A stretch of 64,000 nucleotides of DNA from Singulisphaera acidiphila DSM 18658 (GTDB lineage: Bacteria > Planctomycetota > Planctomycetia > Isosphaerales > Isosphaeraceae): positions 6,086,744 to 6,150,743 of the forward strand of contig NC_019892.1 in assembly GCF_000242455.2 (NCBI RefSeq), given 5' to 3'. Position numbers and translations under genes: made by a program. Positions within the stretch are counted from its first letter, which is position 1, and each line of letters begins with the position of its first letter. Of this stretch, positions 37,701 through 46,385 are shown in pieces. The notes beneath the pieces were generated by a model. The model saw only the letters and a list, made by a program, of their open reading frames with translations, had not been told where the DNA came from and did not search any database.

Positions 37701-37997
37701 AGCTTGGGGAACGTCCATCGCCACTCGGGCAGCCCTGTGGCGAGCGTCCGCCTGGTGAGGGATGACAAGCAGGTCTGTCTGGAAATCCAGGATGAAGGCC
37801 GTGGACTGCCGCCCGATTTGGTGGGCATTGGCGGGGCCCTCGTAGGCGCCGCAGGGGTGGGGCTTCTGGGGATGAGGGAGCGGATGCAGCAGCTCGGCGG
37901 ACACCTCGAACTCGAAACGGGCTTGCCCGGTGCGCTGGTGCGGGTCACCCTCCCCATCAAGCCACCGGGGTATTCAGACAGCCCATATAAGTTCTGA
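34737..37997 (+). CDS. Multi-PAS sensor histidine kinase (NarL-type partner class)
   Basis: The 1086-residue protein has an N-terminal transmembrane helix (about residues 14-32), an extracytoplasmic Cache-like sensor region, a second helix (about 303-325), then four PAS/PAC modules (about 345-460, 475-585, 595-715 and 735-855). The kinase part is HisKA_3 with phospho-acceptor H881 in RRRIARELHDNTAQNL, and a HATPase with VLQESLGNVHRHSG and EIQDEGRGLPPDL (about 985-1078). Such kinases pair with LuxR/NarL-type response regulators; none is adjacent, so it is an orphan. GAGGGG lies before the ATG. Confidence 0.92.
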   Translation: MTSPELRAGPARRTWLAVFIAITMALLAGGDWYYRQERDRIHQAEYQAIAAIGALKAGQIQQWRKERLADVTVVANDPFLITTAGTLSRDPALPLPLAQFQEILSIRVQAYGYSDALLLAPDGNVLIDVKKATDPVGKATQRAIAVALASRGPVLSDLYRGVDQVVYMDAVQAVREAEGTPLAVVILRSRAKSYLYPLIQAWPTPSRSAETLLVQRDGEDVLYLSPLRHRPDKALSLRLSLARQERPSVQAVLGRQHEFQGKDYRDDVEVLANPRPIPGSPWFLVTKVDVDEILAEARYRALVISLTVALLILLAAAGTAYLYRRRQARLYRILYESERRQREDQEAVRTVLYSIGDAVITTDPRCRVREMNRVAESLTGWTELEARGKPLEDVFQTINESTRAAAKSLVSSVQCDGRSVGTCNGTLLIARDGTERPIAESAAPIRGENGANCGVVLVFSDKTVEHAALKALKESEAHFRLALENSPIIIFQQDRELRYTKLFNPVPGLPISTTLGKKDEDIFVPEEAAFLTAIKRDVMVTGRSFRDSLRVTIDGKVLFFDTMVEPFRDATGRIAGITGTSMDITERMQAEIRLAESEQSYRDLFENSIAGISQALPDGHLQRVNRACALMYGYSSPEQMLAEVTDVGRQLYAYPEERTEMLRILTTEGEMKPREFLVVRRDGTRFSVLVAARQVCDSSGNLICFQNVYIDISERKRAEAELRTRQDQLHHAHQILDSHIQNSPLAVVEWDCGFRVLRWFGQAEKVFGWTESEVLGKRPEEWGFILEADAAAVAEKFKGLSDGTVPRIVSLNRNYTRSGKVIDCEWYNSSLFDENGQLVSILSLALEVTERQRVEHVLRELSGRLLHLQDEERRRIARELHDNTAQNLAAIHMNLGILERAVSPNDTRHRRLLANCENLIALSIQEIRTLSYLLHPPLLDDFGLVHAMREYAEGFSERSGIQVALDASDAQCRLPETIERALFRVLQESLGNVHRHSGSPVASVRLVRDDKQVCLEIQDEGRGLPPDLVGIGGALVGAAGVGLLGMRERMQQLGGHLELETGLPGALVRVTLPIKPPGYSDSPYKF

Positions 37998-38037
37998 TGT
38001 CTGAGCTTTTGAGCTTTTTCAAGAAGAGCGAAATTTC

Positions 38038-39318
38038 TCAGCGAGTCGGGGGTTGCTGGCCGGCAAGCCAGCGGGCGATCACGGGGTAGGTTTGTTCGCG
38101 GGAGTTGAGGCCGACCAGGCTGTCATCGTGGCCTGCGTTGATGGGGAGGCCTTGAGACTTGCCGAAGATGAAGAGCGTTTTGTCGGTCGAGCCCACATGG
38201 TCGTAGAGGTAGCGTTGAACGATCGGCGGAGCGAAGCTGTCCTGCTCGCCGCAACTGATGAAGATGGGGACCTTGACGTTGCCGACGGCACGAGCGTAGT
38301 TGAATTGCCCCTTGGAATCCAAGAGCTCTCCCTTATTGGCCAGGAGCATGTACTGCTGCATCAGGCCGATGGCGGGCACGTCGGTGGCCCAGCCGGTCAG
38401 GGCTTCGTAGATCTTCGGGTCGACGTTCCGCGCGTTGAAGAAGAGGTTGTTCACACTCGTTCGGGTTTGCGTCATCACTTCCTTACTGTTCCACTGGCCG
38501 GCGAGCTGGAGCTGGCGTTTGGTGAGCATCTCGGTGAGGAACTGGATTGCGACCTGCCCTTCGGGCATGGTCACCTGGCTCCCTACCGTGACGAGGCGGC
38601 CGATCCCCGGGTTCTGGTAGCGGGCAAGGCAGCCCAGGGCGACGATGCCACCCATCGAATGCCCGACCCAGGCGACCTCGGCTGCACCGGTGTGGCGACG
38701 GACCATCTTGACCAAGGCGGGGACGTCATAGGCGATGTGATGGTCCATCGTCCAGTTGGCGTACTTCGGTTCCAGCGTGGCGAAGCCGGTTGCGCCGAGG
38801 CTGCCCGGATTCAGCCGGCGCATGGCCGAGTTAATCAAGGTGGCCGGTGCATTGTCCAGGTTCCAGACCCATTTATGACTGAGGCCGGAACCACGCAAGT
38901 TCACCGCCCAGACGTCGAAACCGAGCTGCGACAGGTATTGCGCAAAGCTGCACGATGGGTCGAGGTCCCAGAACTGGGCGTTGTAGGTCAAGCCGTGGCA
39001 GAGGATCACGGGCAAGGCCCCGGTGCGCGCCGGTCCGGTTGGCTTGTAGCGATGGGCCACCAGCGACCAGCCATCGGCCGTCTTGACGACGAAGGGCTCT
39101 CCCGCCTGCGCGGTGCCACTGGCCGTTGCGGTGGGGGAGGCGGAGGCAGAGGGGGGCGTCAGGGCTCGTTGCAAGTTTTTCGGAGCGACGGCCTGGCGGA
39201 GTCGGTCCCCTGTGGCCTGCTCGAGGAACTTTCCCAGGTCGCCAGCGCGGGCGTGCGACGACGCGGCGAGAACCCCGATCACCATCACCACCCAGAACGC
39301 GCGGAGTTGCCCTGGCAT
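38038..39318 (-). CDS. Secreted alpha/beta hydrolase (lipase-like)
   Basis: The 426-residue protein has a signal peptide (MPGQLRAFWVVMVIGVLAAS) and an Ala/Ser/Pro-rich linker to about residue 75. The alpha/beta hydrolase fold begins at LVAHRYKPTG, with oxyanion segment LPVILCHGLTYN, the nucleophile elbow GHSMGG (S221), an acidic residue in ISCGEQDSF and the C-terminal NAGHDDSL histidine. The CHGLTYNAQFWD and NLRGSG motifs resemble acid-lipase-like esterases. AAGGAGG stands 7 bases before the ATG at 39318; an in-frame ATG further up lacks such a site. It is convergent with the histidine kinase gene. Confidence 0.87.
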   Translation of the reverse strand: MPGQLRAFWVVMVIGVLAASSHARAGDLGKFLEQATGDRLRQAVAPKNLQRALTPPSASASPTATASGTAQAGEPFVVKTADGWSLVAHRYKPTGPARTGALPVILCHGLTYNAQFWDLDPSCSFAQYLSQLGFDVWAVNLRGSGLSHKWVWNLDNAPATLINSAMRRLNPGSLGATGFATLEPKYANWTMDHHIAYDVPALVKMVRRHTGAAEVAWVGHSMGGIVALGCLARYQNPGIGRLVTVGSQVTMPEGQVAIQFLTEMLTKRQLQLAGQWNSKEVMTQTRTSVNNLFFNARNVDPKIYEALTGWATDVPAIGLMQQYMLLANKGELLDSKGQFNYARAVGNVKVPIFISCGEQDSFAPPIVQRYLYDHVGSTDKTLFIFGKSQGLPINAGHDDSLVGLNSREQTYPVIARWLAGQQPPTR

Positions 39319-39564
39319 CGCGATGCCTCCTTGAAGCTCCTCGGGAACCGTCCCAATGGTTCCCGGTCCGCGCTCCTTGAGCCGAGGCCCGGAGCGCGTG
39401 CGTCGTGATAACAGAATTCTCAAGTTTGCGACAGGTGGTTTGGCCTGTCAGCGGTTTGGGGGAATGAGGGGAGACAGAGAGCTTTACGCTTCCCGCCTGC
39501 CTTGAGAAATCAAGGTCCAGCCACGTCGGCTCCAGGGGACAGTGAAAGATGAGGTTTGGCTTGC

Positions 39565-41346
39565 TTACTTCGAGTCGAGCGGGATCACGCCGTCCCAGGG
39601 GTCGGGGGGGATTTGCGAGGTTCGGTCCATGAACTGCTTGAGTACGTCGCCGGCCACGTCGTTGGGGAGGCGGTCGAGGAGTCGTCGGGCGTCCGCCCAG
39701 CGGCCGGCGAGGAAGGCTTCGAGAGCCGCTTCGTAGTCGCGGCAGTGGCGGTCGGTGATCGCCCCCGACTCCACGGCGGGGAGCAGCAGCTCGCTCACGA
39801 CGACGGGCAAGGTCAGACCGTGCGGGAGGACTTTCGCCACCCGTCGACAGCGAACCCAGTGCGAATGGCGTGGGTTGGCCAGCCGCTCGGCGACGCGCTC
39901 ATCGACCAGGATCGAAGCATGGAACCGCTTGGTCATGGACTCGAGGCGCGAGGCGAGATTGACGACAGGTCCGAAGACCCCCACCTTGAACTGGTCGTAA
40001 GTGCCGAGCCGCCCCGCGATGGCCGGACCGTTGGCAATGCCGACACCGCAGGCGAAGCCGGCCAGGGGATGATCGCGCTGCTGGGCGAGTTGGTCGAAGC
40101 GGCGGCGGATGGCCAAGGCCGCGCGAGCGGCGCGTTCGATCTGGTCGTCGGCTCCGAGGGGCCAGCCCCAGAAGCCCATCGCGGCGTCCCCTTGGAAGTC
40201 ACCGATCACGCCGTCCTGGTCGCAGATGGCGCTGGTGATGATGCCAAGGGCCTGGTTGACGCGCTCCCAGAGCCGGGACAACTCGTGCCGGCCCTCTTCG
40301 GCGAGCTTCGAGGAGGAACGGAGGTCGCAGAAGAGGACGGTGACCTCGGTCTCTCTCGGCCTGAGGACCTCGTCCATATCTTGACCGCTGAGTGCGGCCA
40401 GGACCTGGCGCGAGAGGAAGCGGGCGAGCCGCGACTGGCGATGTTGCAAGTCGCGCACCTGGCGAAAGGCCCCGAAGACGTCGGCCACGAGCTCCGCGAA
40501 TTTCAGGTCGCTCTTGAGCAAAACGTCGCGCTGGCTGGTCTCGCCGGCGGGGAGGCGCCCAGAGATATAGAGGGCCCAACCGGGCTCCGGGTCGTCGGGC
40601 AAGGGGACGCAGAGCGACCAGTCGAACCCTGGATTGATCGTGAATTCGGGTCGGAGGTCGCCGCTCTGCCAGAGGTGCATCACGCTCTGCCGGCGACGGA
40701 GCACGGCGTCGCCCACCAGCCGTCGGCTCGGCCGGAACTCGCGATCGACGTCCAGGAGTGAGCGACGGCTGTAGTGGCGGACTTCGACCACGGGCTCGCC
40801 GGACGCGCTCTGCAGGCTCCAGCGGACGACGGCGGCGAGCTCGGCGCGAGGGATCCCTTTGAGGAGGACCTCGTTGACCCGGGCCTCGAGGTCGGCGTCG
40901 CTCGGCGAATCGCGGATGATCGCCGGCAGCGCGGCGAGCACGTCGAGCCGTTCGTGGGCGTCGGTAAAGCGATGCTGTTCGAGCTCTCTGCGGCTACAGG
41001 TCAGCTCGGAAAAAGGAGTGGGCAGGTCAAGAGCCGCAGCGGCGGTCTCGGTCTCCTGGAGGAAGAACAAGGTTTCGCCGATGACGAAGGTCTCACCGAT
41101 CCCCACGCTGAAGTCGTCACGCGCCTCCCCCTGGACGAAGATGGCGTTTTTCGCTTGCGGCCATTTACGGACGGTCAAGCGGCCGTCGCTCCAGGCGAGA
41201 GTGGCATGGACCTTTGAGATCAAGGGGTCCCAGGGGACGCTCCAGTCGCTCCGGGCTACGCTCCGGCCGAGCGTCACCGTCCCGTCCGGCAACGGCCGGC
41301 GCCACTGTTGCTTCGGGTCATTGCCCCGTGCGACGAGTTCAGGCAT
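39565..41346 (-). CDS. FHA-GAF-class III nucleotidyl cyclase
   Basis: The 593-residue protein has an FHA domain (about residues 10-90; TLGRSVARSDW and LISKVHATL) for binding phosphothreonine, a GAF-like region (about 155-310), and a class III cyclase domain (about 330-500). Metal-binding D341 (LFCDLRSSS) and D387 (FQGDAAMGF) are present, as are N463 and R467 (VVNLASRLE) of the transition state. The usual substrate-selecting Lys and Thr/Asp positions appear as D383 and G456, so the product (cAMP, cGMP or other) is uncertain. A helical C-terminal tail follows. The start overlaps the stop of the Ser/Thr kinase gene by 8 bp (ATGCCTGA), implying coupled translation. Confidence 0.88.
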   Translation of the reverse strand: MPELVARGNDPKQQWRRPLPDGTVTLGRSVARSDWSVPWDPLISKVHATLAWSDGRLTVRKWPQAKNAIFVQGEARDDFSVGIGETFVIGETLFFLQETETAAAALDLPTPFSELTCSRRELEQHRFTDAHERLDVLAALPAIIRDSPSDADLEARVNEVLLKGIPRAELAAVVRWSLQSASGEPVVEVRHYSRRSLLDVDREFRPSRRLVGDAVLRRRQSVMHLWQSGDLRPEFTINPGFDWSLCVPLPDDPEPGWALYISGRLPAGETSQRDVLLKSDLKFAELVADVFGAFRQVRDLQHRQSRLARFLSRQVLAALSGQDMDEVLRPRETEVTVLFCDLRSSSKLAEEGRHELSRLWERVNQALGIITSAICDQDGVIGDFQGDAAMGFWGWPLGADDQIERAARAALAIRRRFDQLAQQRDHPLAGFACGVGIANGPAIAGRLGTYDQFKVGVFGPVVNLASRLESMTKRFHASILVDERVAERLANPRHSHWVRCRRVAKVLPHGLTLPVVVSELLLPAVESGAITDRHCRDYEAALEAFLAGRWADARRLLDRLPNDVAGDVLKQFMDRTSQIPPDPWDGVIPLDSK

Positions 41347-43459
41347 CGGCCATCCGTTGTACGTGGCGCAAGGTCCAGAATTGCCACCCCCAAAGGGCCG
41401 AAATGAGCAGGCCCGCCGCGATGAACGCGACCCGGCTGATTCGCATCAGCCGGAAGGTCACCGAGGCGATCTGGTCGAGCACCCGTTCGCGGTCGTGCTG
41501 GACAATCACCCCCCAGCCGATCCTGGGCATCGAGGCATACCCGGCCAGGTAGACCTTGTGGTCGACCGGGTCGCGATACGAAACCGTATGGCCCGACTCC
41601 TGGTCCTCGATCACGATCCGGTAGATCCGGCAGGGCCAGACGGGCGGATTCTCGTCGGGTCGAGGGGTAATCCGGTCCTGGCGGTTGTGGAGCAAGCCGT
41701 GGTATCGGCTGTCGAACAGGACGGCAAAACCGTTATTCAGCCGCACGCTTTTGAGCCAGTTTTCCACCTTTTCGAGCTCGATCGTCAGGGCAAGCACGCC
41801 GAGGATAGCGGGCTCGCTCGAGGATGATGACGTGGGGTCGAAGACAGGGGCCGACAGGACGACCCCTTTCTTACGCTCCTTGGTCTTGCCCACGAAGGGC
41901 TGGGAAATATGAGGTTGAGCGATGGCTGGGAAGCGTTGATCCTTGCCGTCATGTTGGTCGCCTTGGCCGTTGAACCAGTCGCGCCAGGACCAGTTCTGGT
42001 TGCAGACCAAGGGTTCCCAGGGGTAATTGGCCTGGGTTGTGCCCACCGAGTTGGTGATCGTCCAGCGCATGACCTTGATCTTCGCGATCTCGGCCTCTTT
42101 GCCGTATTCGGCCATCAGTGCGCGCATCGCCTTTTGATCGCCGCCCTTCACGACCTTGGCCAGCTTGGGATCGGCGGCACGGGCCTTGAGCATCGCGAGC
42201 CGATCGACGATCTCCTCCTCGACGATGAGCGCTGCGAGGCGGGCGCTTACCGAATCGCTCCGGGCAAGCTGTTCGACCATTTCATTTTGCGAGGCCAGGA
42301 TCGCGCGGTTGGCCCCGCTCAGCGTGAACGCTGCCATCGTCAGCATCAGGACCACGGGGGCGATCAGGCCGAATCCCAGCATCGCGCGCTGGCGGAGGGT
42401 TCGGCGACGCCGCTCGAGGGCTTCCAGCACCGCGCCCGCGTCGCGGAGGCGGCGAGCGGGATCGGTCTCCAGGCAGCGGTCGATGATCGCTACCAGGAGC
42501 CGGTCGATTCCTTTGACCCGGCGATGCTCGCGGGGAACAGGAGCCTGCTCAACCCAGTCGCGATAGCGACGGAGCCGGTGCGATAGATCCGCAGTCCCCT
42601 TGATCTCGGCGCGGAGCTTTGGATCCTCGCGCGGGGGGTGGCCGGTCAGCATGGCAAACAGGATGGCACCGAGCGCGTAGACGTCCCACCGTGTGTCGGC
42701 GATCTGCTCGTTGAGGTCGGCCTGCTCGGGAGCCATGTAGAAGAAGGTGCCCAGGGCGGGTGAGGCGTTGCTCGAGAGGTGCGCCTGCCCGAAGTCGGCG
42801 ATCTTCGCCCGCCCGCGAACGTCGAGCAGGATGTTGCTTGGCTTCAGGTCGCAGTGCCGGATCCCTTTGGCGTGAACGTAAGCCAGGGCTTCGGCAATCT
42901 GTCGGAAAATCTCGAGCGCTTCGCGCAGGGGCAGGGGACCCCGTTCGAGCCGCTGGGCGAGCGAGCCGTTCTGAACGAATGCCATCACATAGTAAGGCGG
43001 GACGGCGTTCGGCTCGACGTCGATCAGTTGCACGATCCCAGGGTCGGAGTGGAGCTCAGCCAGTTGCTGGACCTCGGCCTGGAGCAGTCCCCACTGGCCG
43101 CCCGAGCCGTGGACGAAGAACTTGATCGCGACCTGAATCCCGGTTCGTTTGTCCCGCGCCAGCCAGACCTCGCCGAACGTCCCGGACCCCAGGAACCTGA
43201 CGACTTCAAAGTGGGGAATTCGGGGCACCCCACGGCTCCGCCGACTCGCTTCCCGGGCCTTGGAGTCCGAAAGTGCCTGGGTCTCGTCCATGGTCGTCGA
43301 CAGGGTGGTTCCCGCTTTGGCGTCGACCTGCTTCGGAGCGACTTGTGCGAGGGTCGGATCGCCGTCGTCGAGCGGAGTCGAGGGGTCGAAAGCCGGTTCG
43401 GTGCTCTCGACCTCAGACGCAGGCCTGGACTTGTCCTCGGGGTTGGTCGGGATCTTCAT
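41339..43459 (-). CDS. Membrane Ser/Thr kinase with extracytoplasmic Cache-like sensor
   Basis: The 706-residue protein has a Thr-rich disordered N-terminus (1-80), a Hanks kinase domain (about residues 85-350; FLGSGTFGEVWLAR, VAIKFF, DFGQAH, APEQADLN), a transmembrane helix (about 355-380), a long extracytoplasmic region of Cache type (GWGVIVQHDRE near its end) and a second helix (about 675-695). The catalytic loop reads H202-C203-D204 rather than HRD, so it is a non-RD kinase, which may not need activation-loop phosphorylation. The Thr-rich N-terminus could be an autophosphorylation site read by the FHA domain of the coupled cyclase. Confidence 0.9.
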   Translation of the reverse strand: MKIPTNPEDKSRPASEVESTEPAFDPSTPLDDGDPTLAQVAPKQVDAKAGTTLSTTMDETQALSDSKAREASRRSRGVPRIPHFEVVRFLGSGTFGEVWLARDKRTGIQVAIKFFVHGSGGQWGLLQAEVQQLAELHSDPGIVQLIDVEPNAVPPYYVMAFVQNGSLAQRLERGPLPLREALEIFRQIAEALAYVHAKGIRHCDLKPSNILLDVRGRAKIADFGQAHLSSNASPALGTFFYMAPEQADLNEQIADTRWDVYALGAILFAMLTGHPPREDPKLRAEIKGTADLSHRLRRYRDWVEQAPVPREHRRVKGIDRLLVAIIDRCLETDPARRLRDAGAVLEALERRRRTLRQRAMLGFGLIAPVVLMLTMAAFTLSGANRAILASQNEMVEQLARSDSVSARLAALIVEEEIVDRLAMLKARAADPKLAKVVKGGDQKAMRALMAEYGKEAEIAKIKVMRWTITNSVGTTQANYPWEPLVCNQNWSWRDWFNGQGDQHDGKDQRFPAIAQPHISQPFVGKTKERKKGVVLSAPVFDPTSSSSSEPAILGVLALTIELEKVENWLKSVRLNNGFAVLFDSRYHGLLHNRQDRITPRPDENPPVWPCRIYRIVIEDQESGHTVSYRDPVDHKVYLAGYASMPRIGWGVIVQHDRERVLDQIASVTFRLMRISRVAFIAAGLLISALWGWQFWTLRHVQRMADA

Positions 43460-43839
43460 GCCGAACGCGCCTCACATCTCCGACCAATGCTTCCGAGCCG
43501 GAGACGCCGCCCTTTTTGCGATGGTTCGCGGCGCCTCCCGAAGTTGCTCCCATCAATCAGAACGATCCAGATCGTCGAGCCGGGACGATCACTGTCTCAT
43601 TATTATTCCCTTGGGAGCGGCCGGCTCGCAATGTTCTCTCCCCTTTTGGCACCTCGTCATCGTCGTCATCAAAGACTCTGCCAGGAGCCTCGATTCCCGG
43701 GATCGTCCTTGCTCCAAGGTGGGGCGAGATTGATAATCGAAGCCCGTTGATCACCAAGAGAAGCCTGCAAATTTGATCTCTTCCATCGATTGGCTTCGAC
43801 TGTTGAGAGGCGAGCCTTGTTCCTCCAGGAAGAGAGCCG
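43460..43839. other. Divergent promoter region, kinase-cyclase versus exporter
   Basis: This 380-bp region separates the kinase-cyclase operon from the exporter operon. I found no supported gene. No operator for a Crp-like regulator (TGTGA-N6-TCACA form) was visible. It should hold both promoters. Confidence 0.3.
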
Positions 43840-45063
43840 ATGAAGACGATCCTGACGAGTCTCGTCGTGGGGGCGATCTGCTTGGTGGCAGGCCTGTTTC
43901 TCGGTCCGCAATGGAGGAGTGGTCACGGGGAACTCACAGCCTTCCGGGCGGGCGATGATTTCAGGGGTCGCGGTAAGGCTGCAAGCGATCGGGACTCCCC
44001 GCCTCGGGCCCAGCTCCATTCCGTCCATGCCCTTGGACGGGTCGAGCCCACGGGGGGACTTTACCCGGTTGGCGCTCCGGCGGGAACGCGAGTCGATCGG
44101 ATCTTGGTCGAGCTGGGGCAGGAGGTTCAGGAGGGGCAAGAACTTGGGGCAATGGATGGCTATGCCGAGCGCACCGGGCAAGTCGCCTGGATCGAAGCGC
44201 AGCTTGCCGAGGCTCGCGCGCAATTGAAGTCGGAGCAAGACTATGCCGCCATTCTCGACCAGGAAGCGGCGCTCGAACAGGAGAGCATGCTGACGCTCGA
44301 AGGGCCGGAGCGAAAAACGCAAGAGACGAACATCGAGGTGCTCGCCGAAAAGGCGAAGAGCTCGCGCAATGACTACGAACATCTCGTGGAATTGAACAAG
44401 GAGAAGCGGGCGACGATCTCCGCGCAGGAAATCGAACGCCAGCACCTGGTGGTGAGCCAGGATGAGGCCACGTTGCGGAACGCGCGGGCGGAGCTCGAGC
44501 GGTTTGCGGTGAATCGTAAGTTGCGGCTCGCGAAACTGGAGATTCAGCTTCGCAAGACGAAGGCCACCGCCCTGCGAGCGAGCCAGGCGATTCCGGTGAA
44601 GTCGCTGGAAAAGCAGCTTGAACTGGCCCGGGAACAGGTGAGGCAAACCGTGATTCGGGCCCCTCGGGCGGGTCGAATTCTGGCGATTCATGCCAAGCCG
44701 GGCGAGGTGGCCGGTCCCAAGCCCGTTTTCGAGCTCGGTGATACGCGGCGGATGGAGGTGGTCGCCGAGGTTGATGAGGATCAGGTCTCGTCCATCCGAA
44801 AGAATCAGAAGGCGACGATCCGGCTCCATGCCGGGAGCCGCCCCTACACCGGGGTTGTCGAGTCCTGGGCCTTGATGGTCGCCAAGAACGACATCCTAGG
44901 GCTTGACCCGACGGCTGCGGCCTATGCTCGTGTCGTCGAGATCAGGATCAGAGTCGATGAGCCGTGTGATGAGCTGCGTGACCGCACGCATCTGCAAGTG
45001 AATGTAGACATCGCCCTGGGCGATTCGGCGGACTCGGGTCCTACCGTGGAAACGTCGCAGTGA
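43840..45063 (+). CDS. DevB/HlyD-like periplasmic adaptor of an ABC exporter
   Basis: The 407-residue protein has an N-terminal membrane anchor (about residues 4-20), a lipoyl/barrel-sandwich half (HALGRVEPTGGLYPVGAPAG...VLVELGQEVQEGQ), a long alpha hairpin coiled coil (about 110-265) and the second half-motif TVIRAPRAGRILAIHAKPGE followed by a beta-barrel. This is the layout of membrane-fusion adaptors, and its opening is close to DevB, the adaptor of the DevBCA glycolipid exporter. It would connect the inner-membrane permeases to an outer-membrane channel. AGGAAGAGAG precedes the ATG. Its stop overlaps the next start (GTGA). Confidence 0.88.
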   Translation: MKTILTSLVVGAICLVAGLFLGPQWRSGHGELTAFRAGDDFRGRGKAASDRDSPPRAQLHSVHALGRVEPTGGLYPVGAPAGTRVDRILVELGQEVQEGQELGAMDGYAERTGQVAWIEAQLAEARAQLKSEQDYAAILDQEAALEQESMLTLEGPERKTQETNIEVLAEKAKSSRNDYEHLVELNKEKRATISAQEIERQHLVVSQDEATLRNARAELERFAVNRKLRLAKLEIQLRKTKATALRASQAIPVKSLEKQLELAREQVRQTVIRAPRAGRILAIHAKPGEVAGPKPVFELGDTRRMEVVAEVDEDQVSSIRKNQKATIRLHAGSRPYTGVVESWALMVAKNDILGLDPTAAAYARVVEIRIRVDEPCDELRDRTHLQVNVDIALGDSADSGPTVETSQ

Positions 45064-46385
45064 GTGGTCACGATGCCTCCAAAATTGGATCGGCGCGGGC
45101 CATCAAGATCCCGTTGGTCTGGTACAGCCTGACCCACGACCTCCGCCAAACGGTGGTCGGGGTTCTTGGGGTGGCATTTTCGGCGATCTTGATGTTCATG
45201 CAACTCGGTTTCCTCGGGGCGGTTCGCAACACGGCGACGACGATTCTCGACAAACTCGACTTCGACATCATGCTCGCTTCACCCACGTATCTGTATTTCT
45301 ACGACACGGGATCCTTTCCCAGGATTCGGCTCGAGCAGGCCCGGTCGGTCCCCGGGGTGGAGGGAGCCGTTCCGCTTCAGGTGGGCTTCAACACGTGGTC
45401 GAGGCCGGGCGGAGGCGAGTCGTCAACCCTGGGACCAGGGAGAACGACCGAAGACTTGCCCGTCTCGCTTCGCGCGATCTTCGTGCTTGGATACAACGTC
45501 GCCGATCAGCCGTTTCGCCGCGCTGAGGTCCCTGGCTTGAATATGCGCGTCACGGTCGACTCGGATGGGGCAGGCTGCCAGACCGTCGGCGAAGTTGCGG
45601 ACCTGAACATCCTCAGGCGGCCCGACACCGTTCTGTTCGATCGCAACTCGCATCCCGATTTCGGACCGATCGAACTCCTCGACCCTTGCCAGGGCCCCTC
45701 GGGGCGAACCGCTTTGCCGGCCCGGGCGATCGTGGGCCAGCGCGAGGTCGAGGTCGTGGGCAGCTTCGACCTGGCGATTGGGTTCGGGGCCGATGGAGCG
45801 ATTCTGGTCGGGGAAGAAAATTACAGCAGACTCTTCGGCGGTCGCTCGCTGAACGAGGTGAGCATCGGCCTGATCCGGACTTCCGCCGAGGACCCGGAAG
45901 TTGTCGCGGCTGCTCTCGAACGCGTACTTCCCGCCGAGGATGTGCGCGTCTTCACCAGGGCCGAGATTCTCGAACAGGAAACGAGCTACTGGGTTCGTGA
46001 GAAGCCGATCGGGATTATTTTTGGGCTCGGGATCGTTGTCGCGTGCGCGGTGGGGGTGGTGTTCGTCTACCAGATCCTGTCGAGCGATATCACGAAACGA
46101 TTCAGTGAATTTGCGACCCTCAAGGCGATGGGATACCCGGACCGGGCGGTCTCCGGCCTGGTGATCAAGCAGGCCCTGATCCTTTCCCATGCTGGTTATC
46201 TCCCTGGCCTGATCGTCGCCGCGATCCTCGAGAGGCTGGTGAGCGTCGCGACCCGGATGCCGATTGAGCTGACACTGGCTGATGCGATTGGGGTCTACAT
46301 AGCGACCACGTTGATCTGCATGCTTTCGGCCCTGTTCTCGGTTGGCAAAGTCAGGAGGGCGGATCCCGCCGAACTGTTCGCATGA
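45060..46385 (+). CDS. DevC/MacB-like ABC exporter permease 1
   Basis: The 441-residue protein has the MacB/FtsX topology: one N-terminal helix (about residues 30-55; TVVGVLGVAFSAILMFMQLG), a large periplasmic domain, and three C-terminal helices from about residue 315 on (IIFGLGIVVACAVGVVFVYQ, a SSDITKRFSEFATLKAMGY coupling segment, and ATTLICMLSALFSV). It should couple ATP hydrolysis to movement of the adaptor. It starts at GTG 45060 inside the stop of the adaptor gene and ends in an ATGA overlap with a second, different permease. Typical DevBCA operons have one DevC; here two may form a heterodimer. Confidence 0.88.
   Translation: MSGHDASKIGSARAIKIPLVWYSLTHDLRQTVVGVLGVAFSAILMFMQLGFLGAVRNTATTILDKLDFDIMLASPTYLYFYDTGSFPRIRLEQARSVPGVEGAVPLQVGFNTWSRPGGGESSTLGPGRTTEDLPVSLRAIFVLGYNVADQPFRRAEVPGLNMRVTVDSDGAGCQTVGEVADLNILRRPDTVLFDRNSHPDFGPIELLDPCQGPSGRTALPARAIVGQREVEVVGSFDLAIGFGADGAILVGEENYSRLFGGRSLNEVSIGLIRTSAEDPEVVAAALERVLPAEDVRVFTRAEILEQETSYWVREKPIGIIFGLGIVVACAVGVVFVYQILSSDITKRFSEFATLKAMGYPDRAVSGLVIKQALILSHAGYLPGLIVAAILERLVSVATRMPIELTLADAIGVYIATTLICMLSALFSVGKVRRADPAELFA

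Noticed and set aside
39556..40761. 401-codon plus-strand open frame opposite the cyclase gene
   Set aside because: The cyclase frame carries FHA and catalytic motifs; the other frame is low-complexity shadow.
43460..43839. Crp-like operator between the kinase-cyclase and exporter operons
   Set aside because: I looked for a TGTGA-N6-TCACA type palindrome because of the cyclic nucleotide link, and none is present.
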